Assembly: GCF_020687785.1 (NCBI RefSeq)
Contig: NZ_JAJEWI010000008.1
Location: 186,001-250,000 of the forward strand
Direction of reading: 5' to 3'
Source of the DNA: Sphingopyxis yananensis
Lineage (GTDB): Bacteria > Pseudomonadota > Alphaproteobacteria > Sphingomonadales > Sphingomonadaceae
Length of the DNA: 64,000 bases
Shown: one piece after another, positions 52,410 through 61,660 of the stretch
Layout: each line of letters starts with the position of its first letter
Numbering within the stretch: position 1 is the first letter of the stretch
The notes under the pieces: model-generated
Told to the model about the DNA's origin: nothing
Databases searched by the model: none
Seen by the model: only the letters and a program-made list of their open reading frames with translations
Translations under genes and position numbers: made by a program

Positions 52410-53630
52410 TTAGGCTCCGTGCGTTCCAGTAGCGGCGGGGGCGTTTACCCCATGCATCGCCAGAAATTTGCGAATATTGCGGGCGGCTTGCCGGATGCGT
52501 TGTTCATTTTCGACCATCGCAATCCGTACAAAACCTTCGCCATCCTCACCATAGCCCACACCTGGGGCCACCGCGACTTTGGCGTGGGTCAGCAATTGCT
52601 TGGAAAATTCCAAGCTGCCCATGTCTTTCAACGCGGGTGGCAAGGGCGCCCATGCGAACATCGATGCCTTGGGGCTTGGGATGTCCCAACCTGCGCGGGC
52701 AAAGCTTTCGACCATCACGTCGCGGCGCTTTTGATATAATTCGCGGTTCTTCTCAACAATGTCTTGCGGACCATTCAGCGCCGCACAAGCCGCCGCCTGA
52801 ATGGGGGTATAAGCCCCATAATCGAGATAGGATTTCACGCGGGTCATCGCGGCGATCAACCGCTTGTTGCCCACTGCAAAGCCCATGCGCCAGCCCGCCA
52901 TGCTATATGTTTTGGACATAGAGGTGAATTCAATCGCCACATCCTTGGCACCGGGAACTTGCAAAATCGACGGCGTAGGGTTGCCGTCATAATAAAGTTC
53001 AGAATAGGCCAGATCGCTGATCACCCAGACCTTATTTTCCTTGGCCCACGCCACCAGCCGTTCATAAAATGCCAGATCGACAGATTCTGCCGTGGGATTG
53101 GATGGATAGTTCACGACCAAAATCGACGGACGAGGCACGGTGAACGCCATCGCCTTGTCCAGCGAACGCCAATAATTTTCATCGGGCGTGGTCGGCACGC
53201 TGCGGATGGTCGCACCAGCGATGATAAAACCAAAAGTATGGATAGGATAGCTGGGGTTCGGGGCCAGCACCACATCACCGGGACCAGTGATGGCGGTCGC
53301 AAGGCTGGCCAAACCTTCCTTGGACCCCATGGTCACCACAACCTCCGTTTCCGGGTCCAATTCCACATTGAATCGGCGTGCATAATAATTGGCTTGCGCA
53401 CGGCGCAGGCCGGGAATGCCCTTGGACTGGCTGTAACCATGGGCGTCGGGCTTTTGTGCAACCTCGACCAGCTTTTCGATTACATGCGACGGCGGCGGCA
53501 AATCCGGATTGCCCATGCCCAAATCAATGATATCCTCGCCCGCGGCTCGCGCGGCCGCTCGCATCGCATTAACTTCGGCGATGACATAAGGCGGCAGACG
53601 CTTGATGCGGTAGAATTCATCTTCTGACAT
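52410..53630 (-). CDS. alaC: Class I/II aminotransferase, AlaC-like
   Basis: 406 aa PLP enzyme. Landmarks are IIDLGMGNPDLPPPSHV, YSQSKGIPGLRRA, APNPSYPIHTFG, NYPSNPTAESVD and the PLP lysine in EFTSMSKTYSMAGWRMGF. The closest group is the AlaC (glutamate-pyruvate transaminase) / YfdZ family, related to LL-diaminopimelate aminotransferases, so alanine synthesis is the best guess. ATG at 53630. Divergent from phaC by 119 bp and followed immediately by the DUF2721 gene. Confidence 0.9.
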   Translation of the reverse strand: MSEDEFYRIKRLPPYVIAEVNAMRAAARAAGEDIIDLGMGNPDLPPPSHVIEKLVEVAQKPDAHGYSQSKGIPGLRRAQANYYARRFNVELDPETEVVVTMGSKEGLASLATAITGPGDVVLAPNPSYPIHTFGFIIAGATIRSVPTTPDENYWRSLDKAMAFTVPRPSILVVNYPSNPTAESVDLAFYERLVAWAKENKVWVISDLAYSELYYDGNPTPSILQVPGAKDVAIEFTSMSKTYSMAGWRMGFAVGNKRLIAAMTRVKSYLDYGAYTPIQAAACAALNGPQDIVEKNRELYQKRRDVMVESFARAGWDIPSPKASMFAWAPLPPALKDMGSLEFSKQLLTHAKVAVAPGVGYGEDGEGFVRIAMVENEQRIRQAARNIRKFLAMHGVNAPAATGTHGA

Positions 53631-53749
53631 GGGAAACTAGTACAACCCCTTTGCGTTGGGAATTTTCGACATGACGACGGCGGACCCTCGCCAGCCGCGT
53701 CGTGGCTTGTTATAAAGACCGCATCACCGACTGACCAGCAGGAACAAGC

Positions 53750-55591
53750 ATGAACAGCGCGGCTAGTGGTATCAATAATGGCAATTTTGGTGACTGGAGC
53801 GCATTCATGCCAGCCGCCGGTGATATGCAGGCATGGACAGAGGTGCTGCACAAGGCACAATCGATGATGCTGAGCTTTGCCGTGGGTCCCGATAGCCCTG
53901 CCTCTGCGTCCGAGTCGCACGACAGCGGGGCCGCCCTTTCCCCCTTATTTGACCCTGCCCAATGGATGACCACAGCCGCCGCCCAGCTATGGGCCGATCA
54001 AATGCAGAAAATGTGGCAACAGGGCATGGATTTCTGGTCCCAATTTTCGGGGGTCAATCCATCCGCCTTTCCGTCTTTTTCCATGACGACGAATGCTGAG
54101 GCGGCACCCACAAATAACGGCACGACCGATCGCCGCTTTGGCCATCCCGACTGGCACAATCACCCCGCTTTTATATTGCTGCGCGAAACCTATGGTTTTC
54201 TGTCAGACCAACTGATGAAAGCGGCCATGGACGTCAAAGGGGTGGACGACGCCACCAAGGTCAAATTGCAATTTGCCGCCCGCGCGGTGACCGATGCCAT
54301 GTCCCCCAGCAACATCGCCATGATGAACCCCGAAGTGATAAAGCGCGCGGTGGAAACGCGCGGCGAAAGCCTGCTAAAGGGTCTACACAATATGCTGAAC
54401 GACCTGTCGCGTGGGCAATTGACCCATGTGGACCGCAGCGCATTTAAAATTGGGGAAAATATCGCCGCGACGCCTGGCAAGGTCGTGCATGAAACCGACC
54501 TTTATCAGCTTATTCAATATAGCCCGACCACCAAAAATCTGCGCGCCATCCCCCTGCTTATCTTTCCGCCATGGATCAACCGTTTTTATATTTTGGACTT
54601 AAACCCCCAAAAAAGCTTTGTTCAATGGGCCGTGGAACAGGGGCTGAGTGTCTTCATCGTGTCGTGGAAGTCGGCGGACGAAAGCATGGCCCATATGGTT
54701 TGGGACGATTATGTCAGCGCGCAGGTCGACGCCATTCATATTGTCCGCGACCTATTATCCGTCCCCGCCGTTCACACCATTGGATATTGTGTCGCTGGCA
54801 CCACTTTGGCCGCAACGCTGGCCATGTTGGCCGCGCGGGGTGAGGCGGATATTGTTCAATCCGTTACCTTTTTTACCGCCCAGGTCGATTTCGAACTGGC
54901 AGGCGATCTGAAAGTCTTTGTCGACGAAACCAGCCTTGCCTTGCTGCAACAGCTCAGCAGCAAAGGATATTTGGATGGCCGCTATATGGCCGCGACATTC
55001 AATGCCCTGCGTGGCCGCGACCTGATTTGGAATTATGTCGTGAACAATTATTTGCTGGGGCAGGATTATCCAGCCTTTGATTTGCTATATTGGAACGGCG
55101 ACACCACCAATTTGCCAGCCAAATGGCATCAGCAATATTTAACCGACCTTTATCACCACAATCATTTGGTGGTGCCCAATGCGCTGACCATTTGCGGCAC
55201 AGCGATTGACCTGCGCTTGATCCAAACCCCCGCTTTCATTCAAGCGGGCCGAGAAGATCATATCGCGCCATTGGCCAGCGTGTGGCGGATCATGGACCAT
55301 TTGTCTGGTCCCAAGGAATTTATGATTGCTGGGTCCGGGCATATTGCGGGGGTGGTAAACCCCCCTGCGGCTGGAAAATATCAATATTGGACTGGCGACA
55401 GCCATGCCCCCTCGCTGGATGCATTTGAGGCGAGCGCACAAGAAACCAAGGGAAGCTGGTGGCCCTATTGGCTGGAATGGCTGGGCACCTATGACGACCA
55501 GATGGTGCCGGCCAAAGGGGCGCGCATTCCAGGCAAGGGAAAGCGTAAAGCCATAGAAGATGCGCCGGGACGCTATGTTCAAATGCCCTGA
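53750..55591 (+). CDS. phaC: Class I poly(3-hydroxyalkanoate) synthase
   Basis: Polymerises (R)-3-hydroxyacyl-CoA into storage granules. 613 aa, usual class I length. The N-terminal domain and the catalytic alpha/beta domain meet near residue 215. The lipase-like box GYCVAG carries the nucleophile Cys347. Later, GREDHIAPLASV supplies the catalytic Asp region and GSGHIAGVVNPP the catalytic His. WINRFYILDLNPQKSFVQW and WKSADESMAHM are family signatures. Followed 136 bp later by the phasin gene, giving a compact PHA module; no phaA, phaB or phaZ in the window. Confidence 0.96.
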   Translation: MNSAASGINNGNFGDWSAFMPAAGDMQAWTEVLHKAQSMMLSFAVGPDSPASASESHDSGAALSPLFDPAQWMTTAAAQLWADQMQKMWQQGMDFWSQFSGVNPSAFPSFSMTTNAEAAPTNNGTTDRRFGHPDWHNHPAFILLRETYGFLSDQLMKAAMDVKGVDDATKVKLQFAARAVTDAMSPSNIAMMNPEVIKRAVETRGESLLKGLHNMLNDLSRGQLTHVDRSAFKIGENIAATPGKVVHETDLYQLIQYSPTTKNLRAIPLLIFPPWINRFYILDLNPQKSFVQWAVEQGLSVFIVSWKSADESMAHMVWDDYVSAQVDAIHIVRDLLSVPAVHTIGYCVAGTTLAATLAMLAARGEADIVQSVTFFTAQVDFELAGDLKVFVDETSLALLQQLSSKGYLDGRYMAATFNALRGRDLIWNYVVNNYLLGQDYPAFDLLYWNGDTTNLPAKWHQQYLTDLYHHNHLVVPNALTICGTAIDLRLIQTPAFIQAGREDHIAPLASVWRIMDHLSGPKEFMIAGSGHIAGVVNPPAAGKYQYWTGDSHAPSLDAFEASAQETKGSWWPYWLEWLGTYDDQMVPAKGARIPGKGKRKAIEDAPGRYVQMP

Positions 55592-55726
55592 GGCGCAAAT
55601 AATTTCCTTTATATTACTGATCACTACATTCAACGTTCGTCATTTTATGTTGCATCGCACAATTTTGACTTGAAACGCCGCAAATCACCCTATATTGTGC
55701 AGTGCGACATAAGGGAGTCGTCTTCT

Positions 55727-56497
55727 ATGGCTAGCAAGCAAAATGATGCAGATCAGACATATGAAGCGGCTGCACCGGCTGTGCTTTCGGGCGCTTCGGT
55801 AACGGCAGCCCCATCGCCCGAGGTTCCGCCTGCGGCGAAAACTGCTGACACAGACGCATCCAAAGCCGCAGCGCCAGTCGACACGACCCGCGCCGCCAAA
55901 ACCGCCAAGTCACCGGCCGCCAAGCCTGCGACAAAAGCGGCCAAGCGCCGGACCGCGTCCCCCAAGAATATATCTTCCAAAAGCCCATTCACGGCGGCTG
56001 CAGCCAAGCCTAAATTTCAGGCAGCTTCCGTCAGCAAAGGACAGTTGAACATGAAAGACATGGTCACAAAATTCGCTGAACAAGCCAAAGCCAATGCCGA
56101 AGCCTTTTCTGCTGAATTTGGTGCGCGCGCCCAAGACGCCATGGCTAAAAGCAGCAAATTGGCAGAAGAAGCCGCTGCCTTTAACAAGAGCAATGTTGAG
56201 GCCGTGGTGGAATCTGGCAAAATTGCCGTGAAAAACTTTGAAACGCTGCGCGACGAAAGCATCAGCTTTGCCCGCAAAAGCTTTGAAGATGGCAGCAACG
56301 CGATCAAGAGCCTGACCAGCGTCACCTCGCCAGCAGAATTTTTTAAGCTTTATGCCGAAAACAGCAAAAAAGCTTTTGATGCAGCGGCGGCACAGGCATC
56401 GAAAAACAGCGAGCTGCTGGTCAAAATGACCAATGAAAGCTTTGCCCCAATTTCCAACCGCATGTCGGTGATCAGTTCGCAACTGAAAGTCGCCTAA
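55727..56497 (+). CDS. phaP: Phasin (PHA granule-associated protein)
   Basis: About 256 aa granule coat protein. Residues about 1-105 are Ala/Pro/Lys-rich, disordered and DNA-binding-like (KPATKAAKRRT-type repeats). Residues about 110-250 are the helical Phasin_2 domain (FAEQAKANAEAFSAEFGARAQDAM). The frame opens earlier, but ATG 55727 follows AAGGGAG. The lysine-rich extension is typical of some alphaproteobacterial phasins. TATATT at 55691 may be its -10 box. Confidence 0.9.
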   Translation: MASKQNDADQTYEAAAPAVLSGASVTAAPSPEVPPAAKTADTDASKAAAPVDTTRAAKTAKSPAAKPATKAAKRRTASPKNISSKSPFTAAAAKPKFQAASVSKGQLNMKDMVTKFAEQAKANAEAFSAEFGARAQDAMAKSSKLAEEAAAFNKSNVEAVVESGKIAVKNFETLRDESISFARKSFEDGSNAIKSLTSVTSPAEFFKLYAENSKKAFDAAAAQASKNSELLVKMTNESFAPISNRMSVISSQLKVA

Positions 56498-56566
56498 GCG
56501 ATATCATTGCATAGGACAGTCGGGGTAACTTCTCCTCTCCCTCCCATCCTGACTGTCTGGACAAGA

Positions 56567-56599
56567 CCGCCCGCCCCTTGCAATTGGCGGGCGGTTTTT
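56567..56599 (+). terminator. Rho-independent terminator after phasin gene
   Basis: CCGCCCGCC (56567-56575) pairs perfectly with GGCGGGCGG (56586-56594), followed by five Ts. Confidence 0.94.
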
Positions 56600-56721
56600 C
56601 CATTTTCGGACCCATGCCTTGGCCTAGGCCAGAATAATCGCATCAAGATTTAGTCAAATCGGGCAAAATCATCCCGATCCCCTCTTGCGCAATGCGACCA
56701 GCCTACGATATCCTATCTATT

Positions 56722-57081
56722 ATGCACCCCGCAATTTCTTCCGATCCCGTTCGCTTGATGGCGAATAAGGATGATGACATCGGCGCGCCAGGTGTTGGCG
56801 TTGCCACACGCACCCGCGCGAAGCCAAAAAAACCATCTATGTACAAGGTGTTGTTGCTGAACGACGACTATACACCGATGGAATTTGTCGTGATGGTGCT
56901 TCAGCGCTTTTTCAATATGGATATTGAACATGCGACACAGGTCATGCTGCATGTGCACCAGCAAGGCGTCGGCGTGTGCGGTATTTTCAGCTATGAAGTC
57001 GCGGAAACCAAGGTCGGTCAAGTGATGGACGCCGCGCGCCAACACCAACACCCCTTGCAATGCACGCTGGAAAAAGCCTGA
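56722..57081 (+). CDS. clpS: ATP-dependent Clp protease adaptor
   Basis: Delivers N-end-rule substrates to ClpAP. About 119 aa. The ClpS core is clear: [40 protein letters not shown] and [13 protein letters not shown]. The start is uncertain: ATGs at 56692, 56722 and 56758 are all in frame and none has a good Shine-Dalgarno. 56758 (MANKDDDIG) resembles many alphaproteobacterial ClpS N-termini; 56722 is kept as a middle choice. No clpA is adjacent. Confidence 0.93.
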   Translation: MHPAISSDPVRLMANKDDDIGAPGVGVATRTRAKPKKPSMYKVLLLNDDYTPMEFVVMVLQRFFNMDIEHATQVMLHVHQQGVGVCGIFSYEVAETKVGQVMDAARQHQHPLQCTLEKA

Positions 57082-57141
57082 CAATTTCTAGCGGCGACTG
57101 GCGGCCCCTCAATCAATAATCTCTGAATCAATAATCTGGGG

Positions 57142-57636
57142 TCACACCGCTTGCTTGGCCAAGCGTTCCCGCGCCAAAGCGGGGGATAAAACAGCCTTGA
57201 CGGTGCCAAATCCCAAACGCTCGCCGCACTGGGGGCAATGTATCTCGGTTCCCACATCCGCCCCGCAGCCACGGTGCAAATATTGCACCGCATAGTCCGC
57301 CTCCACCTCTTGCGGGGCATAGGCCCATTTTTCGGCCCAATTGCGCATCACATATAAAATATCGAATAAATCCTGCCCCTTGGGCGTCAGATGATAGGCA
57401 TAGCGCAAAGGTCGCTGCTGATAGGGGCGGCGTTCCACCACATCATGCTGCTCCAGCATTTTTAGGCGCGCCGATACCAGTTGCGGCCCCAATCCCGTCC
57501 CACGGGTGATGGCGTCAAACCGCGCCGACTTAAAGAATAATTCCCGCAAAATCAGAATGACCGCGCGGTCCCCCAAAAACTCGGCCGTGCGGCCCAAGGG
57601 ACAGAAAGTATCGGACAATTTGGTACGTGCCGGCAT
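57142..57636 (-). CDS. HxlR-family winged-helix transcriptional regulator
   Basis: About 164 aa. The HxlR helix-turn-helix (about 10-100) shows CPLGRTAEFLGDRAVILILREL, then ARFDAITRGTGLGPQLVSARLKML and YHLTPKGQDLFDILY. The cysteine near the N-terminus (Cys13) is the redox/thiol-sensing position in several HxlR proteins, and HCPQCGERLGF near the C-terminus could form a metal site. The frame starts with TTG 57639; ATG 57636 is more likely. Divergent from the SDR operon with a perfect palindrome between them. Confidence 0.88.
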   Translation of the reverse strand: MPARTKLSDTFCPLGRTAEFLGDRAVILILRELFFKSARFDAITRGTGLGPQLVSARLKMLEQHDVVERRPYQQRPLRYAYHLTPKGQDLFDILYVMRNWAEKWAYAPQEVEADYAVQYLHRGCGADVGTEIHCPQCGERLGFGTVKAVLSPALARERLAKQAV

Positions 57637-57664
57637 CAACGCTCATTTCATCATTTTGCTTGAT

Positions 57665-57681
57665 ACTATGATTATCATAGT
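57665..57681. promoter_or_regulatory. Palindromic operator between hxlR and SDR genes
   Basis: ACTATGATTATCATAGT, two perfect 8 bp arms around one central base, midway between the divergent regulator (57636) and SDR (57711) starts. The position is what an HxlR operator controlling both promoters would need. Confidence 0.75.
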
Positions 57682-57710
57682 TACGATGATTGCACTAGGG
57701 AGAGAAACGC

Positions 57711-58436
57711 ATGAGCGCAGCCATGATCATCGGGGCAGGTGATGCCACAGGGGCCGCCATTGCCCGCGCCTTTGCCGCACAGGGCCTAACCGCCTGCATT
57801 AGCCGCCGCCCCCGCAGCCATGCGGCGCTAGAGACCCTAGCCGCCGACATTTGCGCTACAGGGCATCAGGCCCTACCCTTTCCCTGCGACGCGCGGGACG
57901 AAGCCAGTGTCGTGCAATTGTTTGAAACGGTGGAACGCGATGTCGGACCTATTGAGGCTTGCGTGTTCAACATCGGCGCCAATGTGCAATTTCCCATCAT
58001 CGAAACCACGGCCCGCGTGTATCAAAAAGTATGGGAAATGGCGTGCTTCGCGGGTTTTCTAACGGGCCGAGAGGCAGCACGCCATATGACCCCCCGCGGC
58101 CGTGGCACCATCATTTTCACGGGCGCCACCGCCTCTTTGCGCGGCAGGGCAGGATTTTCCGCTTTTTCCGGTGCCAAAGCCGCCCTGCGGATGCTGGCGC
58201 AATCCATGTCGCGGGAATTGGGACCACAGGGCATCCACGTCGCCCATGCCGTCATTGATGGCCCAATTGATACCGATTTCATCCGGCAGCGGCACCCTGA
58301 TTTCGACGCCGCCAAAGCGGAGCAATTGTTGCTGTCGCCAGACGCCATCGCCGCCAATTATGTGATGCTGCACCAACAAGAAAAAAGCGCATGGACCCAC
58401 GAATTGGACCTGCGCCCTTGGGGAGAGAAATTTTGA
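57711..58436 (+). CDS. SDR-family protein lacking the catalytic tyrosine
   Basis: 241 aa short-chain dehydrogenase/reductase fold. The N-terminal cofactor motif is IIGAGDATGAAIAR. The active-site region reads FSAFSGAKAALRMLA: Lys156 is kept, but the usual Tyr four residues before is Phe152. It may therefore be a non-canonical or non-reducing member. ATG at 57711 after AGGGAG. The next gene overlaps it (TTGA), and both are probably controlled by the divergent HxlR regulator. Confidence 0.87.
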   Translation: MSAAMIIGAGDATGAAIARAFAAQGLTACISRRPRSHAALETLAADICATGHQALPFPCDARDEASVVQLFETVERDVGPIEACVFNIGANVQFPIIETTARVYQKVWEMACFAGFLTGREAARHMTPRGRGTIIFTGATASLRGRAGFSAFSGAKAALRMLAQSMSRELGPQGIHVAHAVIDGPIDTDFIRQRHPDFDAAKAEQLLLSPDAIAANYVMLHQQEKSAWTHELDLRPWGEKF

Positions 58437-59044
58437 CCAAAGCCTTGGAACTCATCTTTGATTTCGGCAGCCCTAACGCCTATTTGATTATGGATATGGC
58501 CGCCGAATTGGCAGCGCGGCAAGGTGCCGAATTGCGTATTACGCCTTGCTTGCTGGGCGGCATATTCAAGGCAACGGGCAATAAAGCGCCCTTCATTCGC
58601 TATGCCGACGCCCCCGCCCGCATGGCCTATGAACAGCTAGAGATGCAACGATTTATTCAGCGTCACCATTTGACGAAATTTCGCATGAATCCGCATTTTC
58701 CGCTGAACAGCTTATTGGTGATGCGCGGCGCGATTGTTGCCCAGCAAGACGGGCGCTTGATGGACTATATTCACATAGTGAACCGCGCAATCTGGGAAGA
58801 TGGCGCAAAGATGGATGACCCCGCAATCGTGCAACAAGTGTTGGACGCGGGCGGTTTTGACGGCACAGAAATATTGGCGCGCACCCAAGATGACAGCGTT
58901 AAAAATCAGTTGGCGCAAAACACCCAAGACGCCGTGCAACGGGGTGTATTTGGTATTCCAACCTTCTTTGTTGGCGATGATATCTTCTTTGGCAAAGAGC
59001 GGTTGACCCAAGTCGAAGAGGCACTGGCTAAGCTAGCGGGCTAA
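58433..59044 (+). CDS. DsbA-fold 2-hydroxychromene-2-carboxylate isomerase-like protein
   Basis: About 203 aa, kappa-GST/HCCA isomerase family (DsbA fold without the CXXC). The start LIFDFGSPNAYL matches the family's FxFDFxSP motif, and GVFGIPTFFVGDDIFFG contains the cis-Pro and C-terminal signature. Members isomerise glutathione adducts or aromatic-degradation intermediates. It starts at TTG 58433 with GGAGAG about 8 nt upstream, overlapping the SDR stop by 3 bp within TTGA. No other aromatic-degradation genes are nearby, so the substrate is open. Confidence 0.85.
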   Translation: MTKALELIFDFGSPNAYLIMDMAAELAARQGAELRITPCLLGGIFKATGNKAPFIRYADAPARMAYEQLEMQRFIQRHHLTKFRMNPHFPLNSLLVMRGAIVAQQDGRLMDYIHIVNRAIWEDGAKMDDPAIVQQVLDAGGFDGTEILARTQDDSVKNQLAQNTQDAVQRGVFGIPTFFVGDDIFFGKERLTQVEEALAKLAG

Positions 59045-59051
59045 CCGCCCA

Positions 59052-60146
59052 TCATGGCTGTGGGCGGCGGGCACCAACCCCTTGCCCCGCCACCCCAATA
59101 CCCAGCAAAGCCAGCAGCAATCCCGCCAGATGAAAGGGACGAAAACTCTCCCCCAAAAATAAGATCGCCAATCCTGCGCCCATCACTGGCATGATATTGA
59201 CGAACAGTCCCGCTTGGGCCGAACCCAATAATTCAACCCCGCGATTGAAACATAAATAAGAGATAACCGACGGGAAAATACCGACATAGACGATGGCCAG
59301 CGCGCTGCCGACGCTGGCCTCGATCCGCGCACCGGATGCTAGTTCCATCATATATATCGGGAATATGCCGCACAGCCCCAGCCCAATCACCGCGATCAGG
59401 AAACTGAGGGGATGCACTATGGGGCGCTTGCGCAGCAAAACAGAATAAGTCCCCCAAGCCAGCAAAGCGGCCGCGATCAACGCATCCCCCGCATTCAAAC
59501 GCAGGTTCAGCACATCCCCCAAATGGCCGCCCGTCAAAATGACCATCACACCCAATATCGACAAGCATAGGCCCAGCCACTGCCGCCAGCCAACCTGATC
59601 GCCCATGAACAAAATGCCCAGCCCCATGATCACGGCGGGTTGCGCCGATTGAATCAACAGGCCGTTCATCGCCGTCGTATGGTTCAGCCCCGTATAAAGC
59701 ATCAGGTTAAAGGTGCAGATGCCCAGCAAGGCCATGGGTAGCATCAGCCGCCATGCGCGTATAATCGGCCGCCAATCGTAGCGCAAATGCGGCCATGCAA
59801 AGGGCAGCAGAACAGCAAAGGCCAGCGTCCAGCGCCAAAAAGCCAAAGCGGTGGGCGGAACCGCCCCATGGGCGGCGCGGCCGACAATCGAATTTCCGGC
59901 CCAAAATAACGCCGTAATGGTCAACAAAATATAGGCCCGCGACCACAGGCTGGAAATCAGCGCGGACAAGGCAAAAGGTCGGCCAACTGCGTTCTTATCA
60001 TGCGGCGCGTCTATTGCGGGAATATTGGGCATTGTTGCATTGGCTGGCGCAGCGAGCATTTGCGTGTCCGTGGCGGGGTTATCAATCCCGCTCCTGCTTC
60101 CACTCTCGCCTTCCCCCTTTGCGCCCATGTTCAACGGCTTATCCAT
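59052..60146 (-). CDS. EamA (DMT) transporter
   Basis: About 364 aa with ten transmembrane helices in two EamA repeats ([22 protein letters not shown]; then [14 protein letters not shown]). This is a drug/metabolite transporter, probably an exporter. The N-terminal cytoplasmic extension of up to about 80 residues is Gly/Ala-rich and of doubtful extent: starts at 60194, 60179 and 60146 are all ATGs, the last preceded by GGAGATAGG, while a Met at 60032 would give a conventional length. Convergent with the isomerase-like gene. Confidence 0.82.
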   Translation of the reverse strand: MDKPLNMGAKGEGESGSRSGIDNPATDTQMLAAPANATMPNIPAIDAPHDKNAVGRPFALSALISSLWSRAYILLTITALFWAGNSIVGRAAHGAVPPTALAFWRWTLAFAVLLPFAWPHLRYDWRPIIRAWRLMLPMALLGICTFNLMLYTGLNHTTAMNGLLIQSAQPAVIMGLGILFMGDQVGWRQWLGLCLSILGVMVILTGGHLGDVLNLRLNAGDALIAAALLAWGTYSVLLRKRPIVHPLSFLIAVIGLGLCGIFPIYMMELASGARIEASVGSALAIVYVGIFPSVISYLCFNRGVELLGSAQAGLFVNIMPVMGAGLAILFLGESFRPFHLAGLLLALLGIGVAGQGVGARRPQP

Positions 60147-60317
60147 ATCAACCAGCCTATCTCCCGTCCCTATCCCCATTCTGAACCAGCCCATGGTTGG
60201 GACTATGGCTGGTCACCCGCCATGCCTATTGGCTCCGTGCAACTTAACCGCGCTTTCTGGTTATCAAAGTGGCGATCACAATTGCAGCGTGAAAATCTTC
60301 GGTGTAAGGCCCAGACT

Positions 60318-61601
60318 ATGGATCAAATCGTTATTCGCGGCGGCAATCGCCTCTCGGGCCGCATTCCCATCTCTGGTGCCAAAAATGCGGCACTGACCCT
60401 GCTGCCCTGTGCTTTGTTGACGGACGAACCGTTAACATTGCGCAATCTGCCCCGCTTGGCGGACGTCGACGGTTTTGGTCATTTGCTGAACCAATTGGGC
60501 TGTTCGACCACCATCGAAGGGTCGCGTCCCGAAGATTTTGGCCGCGTGATGACGGCGCGTGCCACGACGCTGAGCAGCACCGTCGCCCCATATGACATTG
60601 TCCGCAAAATGCGGGCCTCTATTTTGGTGCTGGGCCCATTGCTCGCCCGCGCAGGCGAAGCCACAGTGTCGCTGCCTGGCGGCTGCGCCATTGGCAACCG
60701 TCCCATTGACCTCCACCTCAAGGCGCTCGAAGCCTTTGGCGCCGAAATTGAACTGGCATCGGGCTATGTCAAGGCCGTGGCCCCCGGTGGCCGCCTAAAG
60801 GGCGGCAGCTATAGCTTCCCCGTCGTGTCGGTTGGCGCGACGGAAAATGCGCTGATGGCGGCGGTGCTCGCCAAGGGCACCTGTGTGCTGGAAAATGCGG
60901 CGCGCGAGCCGGAAATCGTTGATCTGTGCAACTGCCTTGTGGCGATGGGCGCGGAAATTAACGGCATCGGTACCGACCGCTTGGTCATCGAAGGCGTCGA
61001 CCGTCTGCACGGCGCAACCTATGCCGTGATGCCCGACCGTATCGAAGCGGGCAGCTATGCCTGCGCCGCGGTCATCACACAGGGCGATGTCGAACTGGTC
61101 GGCGCAAACCCCGATGATATGGTCGCCACCCTTGCCGCGCTGCGCGAAGCGGGCGCGACGGTGGAAACCACCAAAAAGGGTATCCGCGTGGCGATGTCAG
61201 GCCGCCCACAGCCCATCACTTTGTCAACCGCACCGCACCCCGCCTTCCCCACCGACATGCAAGCCCAGATGATGGCGATGGCAACACTCGGTTCAGGGGC
61301 TTCGGTGTTCACCGAAACCATTTTTGAAAACCGCTATATGCATGTGCCGGAACTCACCCGCATGGGCTGTGACATTCAGGTCAAGGGCCGCACCGCCGTG
61401 GTGCGCGGTGTCGACAAATTGGTCGGTGCCCAAGTGATGGCAACCGATTTGCGCGCGTCGATGAGCCTGATAATCGCGGGTCTTGCTGCCGAAGGCGAAA
61501 CGCAGGTCAACCGCATCTATCACTTGGATCGCGGCTATGAGCGTTTGGAAGAAAAGTTCCAAGCGGTCGGCGCGGATATTGAGCGTATCAGCGCAGACTG
61601 A
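60318..61601 (+). CDS. murA: UDP-N-acetylglucosamine 1-carboxyvinyltransferase
   Basis: First committed step of peptidoglycan synthesis. 427 aa EPSP-synthase-fold enzyme. [23 protein letters not shown] is the family N-terminus (Lys23 equivalent in SGAKNAAL), and the fosfomycin-binding cysteine lies in [25 protein letters not shown] and the C-terminal [13 protein letters not shown] are conserved. The open frame runs from 60000, but ATG 60318 is the family start. Followed by a bidirectional terminator. Confidence 0.97.
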   Translation: MDQIVIRGGNRLSGRIPISGAKNAALTLLPCALLTDEPLTLRNLPRLADVDGFGHLLNQLGCSTTIEGSRPEDFGRVMTARATTLSSTVAPYDIVRKMRASILVLGPLLARAGEATVSLPGGCAIGNRPIDLHLKALEAFGAEIELASGYVKAVAPGGRLKGGSYSFPVVSVGATENALMAAVLAKGTCVLENAAREPEIVDLCNCLVAMGAEINGIGTDRLVIEGVDRLHGATYAVMPDRIEAGSYACAAVITQGDVELVGANPDDMVATLAALREAGATVETTKKGIRVAMSGRPQPITLSTAPHPAFPTDMQAQMMAMATLGSGASVFTETIFENRYMHVPELTRMGCDIQVKGRTAVVRGVDKLVGAQVMATDLRASMSLIIAGLAAEGETQVNRIYHLDRGYERLEEKFQAVGADIERISAD

Positions 61602-61617
61602 TTGCTCCATGGCCACA

Positions 61618-61654
61618 AAAAGAAAAGCGCCCGATTTTCGGGCGCTTTTCTTTT
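61618..61654. terminator. Bidirectional rho-independent terminator
   Basis: A perfect 17 bp inverted repeat with a GCGCCCGA core, a three-base loop, and A/T-runs on both arms, between convergent murA and the EamA gene at 61661. Confidence 0.94.
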
Positions 61655-61660
61655 GGATCA

